Source: Nymphalis io (lineage: Eukaryota > Arthropoda > Insecta > Lepidoptera > Nymphalidae). Taken from it: a DNA stretch of 64,000 nucleotides. A program made the position numbers and the translations under genes. The notes under the pieces were generated by a model. It ran no database searches. It had not been told where the DNA came from and saw only the letters and a program-made list of their open reading frames with translations. This document shows positions 59,418 to 64,000 of this stretch, one piece after another. Location of the stretch: contig NC_065898.1 of assembly GCF_905147045.1 (NCBI RefSeq), positions 4,588,001-4,652,000 on the forward strand, written 5' to 3'. Position 1 is the first letter of the stretch. Every line of letters begins with the position of its first letter.

Positions 59418-61516
59418 TTGCCTTTTATCACCGACGTTAAGTCGTAACACCCACGAAAACGATTGAAAAACTATTATTTATATTCTCATATACATTCATG
59501 TTTCATCCGAGTTAAAATTAAACACTTGACTGGTCCAAAAGGGGAACGACTGGTCACAATATTGTAATATAATATCAGATCATTAAGGCACTTAAACGCG
59601 GAAATGTGTGGGTGCAAAAATACCGTATCCAAACTATAATTTGAGCTCAGTCCGTCGGTCCGTTATACGCGTCCAGTAATAGCCGTGAATACGTATAATT
59701 GTTGCTGAGATCGGTGATTTGTTAGACTACGAGTTTTAATTGTTAACACGTGCGTCAAATTTTTGTATGCCATCTTTTATAGACGGATACAGATTTATGT
59801 GGGTGTCTCTCTGACTTTCTATTTGTTTAAGTTTTAAAAAAATGGTGTCACGATTGTATATCACTGCGTCTAAATTGCGTGAAATAAATACCGGCCTAGA
59901 TGATATATAGTCAATCAATCGAACAGCCGTTCTGATGTTTATTTATGAATTGTAAAAGCTGTTTGATAATTGCGTGTGAATTATTTAAAATTGTCTCCGA
60001 TTTTGTAACCTCTGCATGCACAAGTAAGGCACGCGACATGCACAATGTTGCGCATGCGCGTCCGCCGCTGGCATGGTGTGGCCCGCGATTTATTCAATGG
60101 ACTTCGCCGCCCTGGATACATTTGTATCAGTTCTTCTTCTTGTTACAGGGCTGCCAATACAAGATAAATTCGTATATTTTCGTTATAATTACAATCAATG
60201 TAAAATTTTATATTGTATTTTTTTAAATAACCTGATTCGTCATTTTTTAATGTGCTTGATGTGGTCTCCAATGTGTTAGCTTGATAAAATAATCATACTG
60301 TAATTTCAAATAACTATTGAGCATTTTGTAAAGAATAGCCGTGCCCATTAAAATAAGTCTGCATTATGAAAAGAATTTAATAAGTTATAATTTATATTAT
60401 TGTCATATTTACTACAAAATGTGTTTTTTTGCTTGTTTATTTTTTATATTGTATATTTAAATATTTCGTACTTTTATTATTTAGTAGCTCTATTTTGACT
60501 ACCGGTTCCGAAAAATATTATATTATGATTAGTCAGTTGAGTACTAGCTATATACTAGCAAGAGGCTAGCATTGTTTTGGTTTTTTTAAAAAAGAGGAAC
60601 GGTAATTTTTGAGTTGTACAACAAATTGTATTACCACTGTGGATAATATTGAGTTATACTAAAATAATAAAACTGTTAAGACGGAGAAGAATGTTTGAAT
60701 TTTAATACCTTCGAAATTAAGAAAGTTTACATATATTTGAAGGAGCACATATATTTTAAAAAAATATTCCACAATGCAATATTCTCAAGTGTGTATTCTT
60801 TGTTGGAGATTCTAAATAAATAAATAAATAACGAAATCAATTAATCTTTTAAGTCAAACATAATATCTGTTTGTTAATCTATAACAGCTTAATTTTCTTT
60901 TAATAGCTATTCTGTGATAATGATATTTAACAATACTTTAACATGCCGAGATAGGTATCATCTTCTTTAACGCAACCATATTTTTTTAAGCTTATTGTTT
61001 TAATTCCTAGAAGTGATTTAGTGTTTTAACAATTCACCATTCGTTAATATTATAACTAAACATATTTTCATGAGCCTCCACTTTAATTGATGAACGCTAG
61101 CCTTTTCAAATAGAAACGTATTTCATTTGATAGTTTTATCGGTAAGTGACAGCCCTATACCGTCTCTTTCCGTCCCGTGAATGAAAGGCACTAAAGAGTT
61201 GAACGGCGTCGTGTTGAACACGATGTTAGCTAGCCGTGCATCAAACGCTGTAACCGTGGTTATTTATATGGCCTGTGTTGCCCGTGGCTTCGACAATAAG
61301 AGAACTCTATATTATTTATATTTATAAACAGTGACACACGAATGTCGAATGCCTTGTGAAAAATGACTTCTACGTCAGTGGCGGGTTTTTAAATACGTTA
61401 GCTAGGCGGTCGATTTGAGTAAACGATTATTTTTCGCGGCAATTTCTTTTTAATACATGAACCACAGAAGCTTTTGTTGCTTTTGATATGATCTATATTC
61501 TATAAATAATAATTAT
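59418..61516. other. Intergenic sequence with two GC-richer islands
   Basis: 60010-60130 contains GTTGCGCATGCGCGTCCGCC. 61150-61330 contains GTTGAACGGCGTCGTG and CGTGTTGAACACGATG. Both look single-copy. The 93-codon frame at 59945 covers the first, without a motif and with an AT-rich end. Otherwise AT-rich. Confidence 0.35.
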
Positions 61517-61810
61517 GTCCTCCAGACCGATTTCGGCCACGGCGGCCAATCTCAAGAGAGATTAGCGAACTACGCAGGAGATATTATAGTGCACAAGTGT
61601 GTGCGCAAACACAGGTGCACTCTATATTCCCTAACTCTCATAATCCGATGGGACGGCAATCCGACACGACCGGAAAAAGTTCAGGCGCAGGCTTTACGTG
61701 CCTTCCGAGGCACGGGAGTGTACACACTTCCAACTTCCGGACTCCGGGCTGCTACTGAGAATTTTTCTGGCAGAAAAACCCAATAACTTTTTATTGGCCC
61801 GACCTGGGGC
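61517..61810 (-). mobile_element. SINE family 3, head truncated
   Basis: GTCCTCCAGACCGATTTCGG at the tail side, GTGCACAAGTGTGTGCGC inside, CCCGACCTGGGGCC at the head side where it stops short of the tRNA-like part. Low divergence from the 39549 copy. Confidence 0.88.
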
Positions 61811-61835
61811 CAATATAAATATTAGTATATTCTTT

Positions 61836-61990
61836 ACTAATATTATAAATGTGAAAATAACTCTGTCTGTCTGTTCGTCTTTCTGTTATGCATTTAAAGC
61901 TAAACAGAACCGATTTTGATGGAATTTGGTATGAAGCAAGCTTGAACCCCGATAGTTACTTTTTGTACCTAACGCCTGCCCCCTTAACCC
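61836..61990 (+). repeat. Unclassified dispersed repeat (GAACCGATTTTGATG type)
   Basis: ACTAATATTATAAATGTGAA, a CTGT repeat, AGAACCGATTTTGATGGAAT and GGTATGAAGCAAGCTTGAAC: the best-preserved copy in the window. It lies 25 bases from the neighbouring SINE. Confidence 0.75.
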
Positions 61991-62628
61991 ATGAAAGTAA
62001 AAGGGAGAAATGAAGTTTCAAATAAACGACAGTATAATATATTTTAATTTTTAATTTACTATATTTTAAGTTTTGTACGTACGTGATGTCCATCTTAGGT
62101 TCAAATAAAAGCCAGATTGTCGATAATAAAAAAAAATTAAAAAAGAACGAACAAATATTTCATTTTCAATATATACACATTATTTATTATATATAAGGAT
62201 GAGTAAGATTTTTGGTTTCTTGTACCTACTAAATTTAAAAGTTAAAAAATGTATTAAATAAAACTTATACCTTTGTATTTAAAAGTTTTAAGATTATTAC
62301 AAGTGGGATAATAAATAAACTTCCCTCAATGGATGACTTGATATGTTTCCTCGAAAGTCAATTTCGCGCTATTCCTTCCCAACCGCATGTTACGATCTCA
62401 TGACAAGAGATTGACCGCATCAGTCATGCGCGCGCGCATCCATTATTGTGATGTATCGATTGATCATGCGCCGTCATATCGGTACGGCACAATGTTTACA
62501 AATCTGTCTTGTGCTGTGTTTATGTGTGGGTACCTTTTATTTTAATTTGAAAGTTTGTTTCGATGTATACATATGAGTTGTAATAATTGCAACTAATATT
62601 GAATTATTACATGTATTTAAATTTTAAT
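61991..62628. other. Intergenic sequence with one GC-richer island
   Basis: 62380-62530 contains CATGCGCGCGCGCATCCATTATTGTG and GTATCGATTGATCATGCG; single-copy by eye, possibly regulatory. The rest is AT-rich. Confidence 0.35.
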
Positions 62629-62928
62629 AGCCGAAATGGCCCAGTGGTAAGAACGCGTGAATCTTAACCGATGATCGTGGGTTCAAGCCCGGGCAAGTAA
62701 TACTGAATTTTCATGTGCTTAATTTGTTATTATAATTCATCTCGTGCTTGACGGTGAAGGAAAACATCGTAAGGAAACCTGAATGTGTCGAATTTCACTG
62801 AAATTCTACCACATGTGTATTCCACCAACCCGCATTGGAGCAGCGTGGTGGAATAAGCTCCAAACCTTCTCCTCAAAAAAGGAGAGGAGGCCTTAGCCCA
62901 GCAGTGGGACGTTCACAGGCTGCTACTG
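62629..62928 (+). mobile_element. SINE family 1, full length, left arm of an inverted pair
   Basis: GCCGAAATGGCCCAGTGG, B-box GGGTTCAAGCCCG, to ACAGGCTGCTACTGG. The next base begins a second copy in the opposite orientation, with no spacer. Confidence 0.92.
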
Positions 62929-62931
62929 GGG

Positions 62932-63212
62932 GTATACACATGTGGCAGAATTTCAGTGAAATTTCCTACATGACACATGCAGGATTCCTCACGATATTTT
63001 TCTTCACCGTCAAGCACGAGATGAAATATAATAACATATTATATATAATATGTTATTATATATAATATGTTATATATAATATGTTATATATAATATTCTG
63101 TTATTATATATATAATTATATATAATATGTTATTATATTTCATCTCGTGCTCACCGTACCCACGATCATCGGTTAAGATTCACGCGTTCTTACCACTGGG
63201 GCATCTCGGCTT
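62932..63212 (-). mobile_element. SINE family 1 interrupted by an AT-rich fold-back
   Basis: 3' body part at 62932-63030 and head part at 63152-63212 (CATCTCGGC edge) belong to one minus-strand copy. Between them is an AT-rich palindromic insert, while the normal text between CATCTCGTGC and the B-box is missing. Confidence 0.85.
63013..63151. repeat. 37-bp perfect inverted repeat around an AT-rich core
   Basis: 63013-63049 is the exact reverse complement of 63115-63151. The 65-base core is built of TATATAATATGTTAT-like units. The outer 16 bases of each arm come from the SINE body (CACGAGATGAAAT), so the right arm is an inverted duplicate of the left. Confidence 0.9.
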
Positions 63213-63405
63213 TATGGCAGAAACCATACAGCCTTTTATTTCGACCGTAACTTTTAAACCGATAATTTGCAAATGACAGCTTTTGGAACATAAATAATTT
63301 AGTTGCATAAAACACAAGCACAGATAGATATGAAAAGTATAAATAGCAATAAAATAATAATTAGTACTCTTTTATTATTTCTTATAAAACATAATACTGT
63401 ATAGT
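63213..63405. other. AT-rich intergenic sequence
   Basis: Nothing recognised. Confidence 0.5.
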
Positions 63406-63700
63406 ACTGGTGGTAGGGCTTTGTGCAAGCTCGTCTGGGTAGGTACCACCCACTCATCAGATATTCTACCGCAAAATAGCAATACTTGATATTGTTGTGT
63501 TCCGGTTTGAAGGGTGAGTGAGCCAGTGTAATTACAGGCACAAGGGACATAAAATCTTAGTTCCCAAGGTTGGTGGCGCATTGGCTATAAGCGATGGTTG
63601 ACATTTCTTACAATGCCAATGTCTAAGAGCGTTTGGTGACCACTTACCATCAGGTGGTCCATATGCTCGTCCACCTTCCTATTCTATAAAAAAAAAAAAA
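63406..63700 (+). mobile_element. SINE family 2, full length with A-tail
   Basis: Near-consensus from ACTGGTGGTAGGGCTTTG to CTATA plus about 13 A. With 29344 and 52536 it is among the least diverged copies, suggesting recent activity. Confidence 0.92.
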
Positions 63701-64000
63701 TAATCTCCTTATATCCAAAATTAAGACTTCAATGTTACCAACATTACAACATAAAAGCTCAATATATTATAAAACAACGTACATCAAATATTGACCTAAC
63801 AAAGCTATGAATTATTAAAAAATGTGTAAATATCAAATAACTAAATTACATTGATTTATTCCGTGATGAATGTCGAGGTTGTTGACACGACAAATCATTT
63901 AATTTTCAACAAATATAATGAACGCTTGTCACGCGAACCATTCAAACTGACGCCCAGATGAATTCTGGACCATTCACGGATGTGCCATTGATAAAACATA
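63701..64000. other. AT-rich intergenic sequence to the window edge
   Basis: Nothing recognised. A slightly GC-richer end (63925-63985) continues beyond the window. Confidence 0.45.

Noticed and set aside
1..64000. CRISPR array, prokaryotic operon or viral insertion
   Set aside because: The repeats are dispersed SINEs of both orientations without regular spacers. The gene has a spliceosomal intron and no virus-like protein frame was seen.

Overview
The window is AT-rich, compact-intron insect DNA. Its three abundant SINE families, one with a tRNA-Metulj-like head, point to a lepidopteran, most likely a nymphalid butterfly. That placement rests on recognising repeat and protein types by eye, not on a search. 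There is one convincing protein-coding gene, at the left edge on the + strand: a two-exon odd-skipped family transcription factor with five C2H2 zinc fingers, most like bowl (brother of odd with entrails limited) or its paralogue sob. It reads 382-1436 joined to 4559-4934, 476 codons plus stop, with a GC-rich 5' leader and a 3.1 kb intron. Layout: 1-381 promoter and 5' leader; 382-4934 the gene; about 4935-5820 AT-rich 3' UTR with candidate poly(A) signals; about 5.8-64 kb a gene-poor stretch with no gene that I can support. That stretch holds about 43 SINE copies or fragments: about 21 of family 1 (tRNA head, TTACTG-type tail), about 14 of family 2 (A-rich tail, head origin not recognised) and about 8 of family 3 (tRNA head, short-repeat or AT-rich tail). 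It also holds fragments of one or two other dispersed repeats and many short, GC-richer, apparently single-copy islands that may be regulatory elements. A large non-coding flank is common beside developmental transcription factor genes, so control of the odd-family gene is the default guess for those islands; this is inference. Several SINE copies keep target-site duplications, and two carry internal inverted segments that look like template-switch or fold-back events. Two islands, at 42891-43039 and 59184-59417, have coding-like base composition and are the best candidates for missed exons. I see no virus-like gene, CRISPR array, rRNA or functional tRNA gene, and no new multi-gene system.
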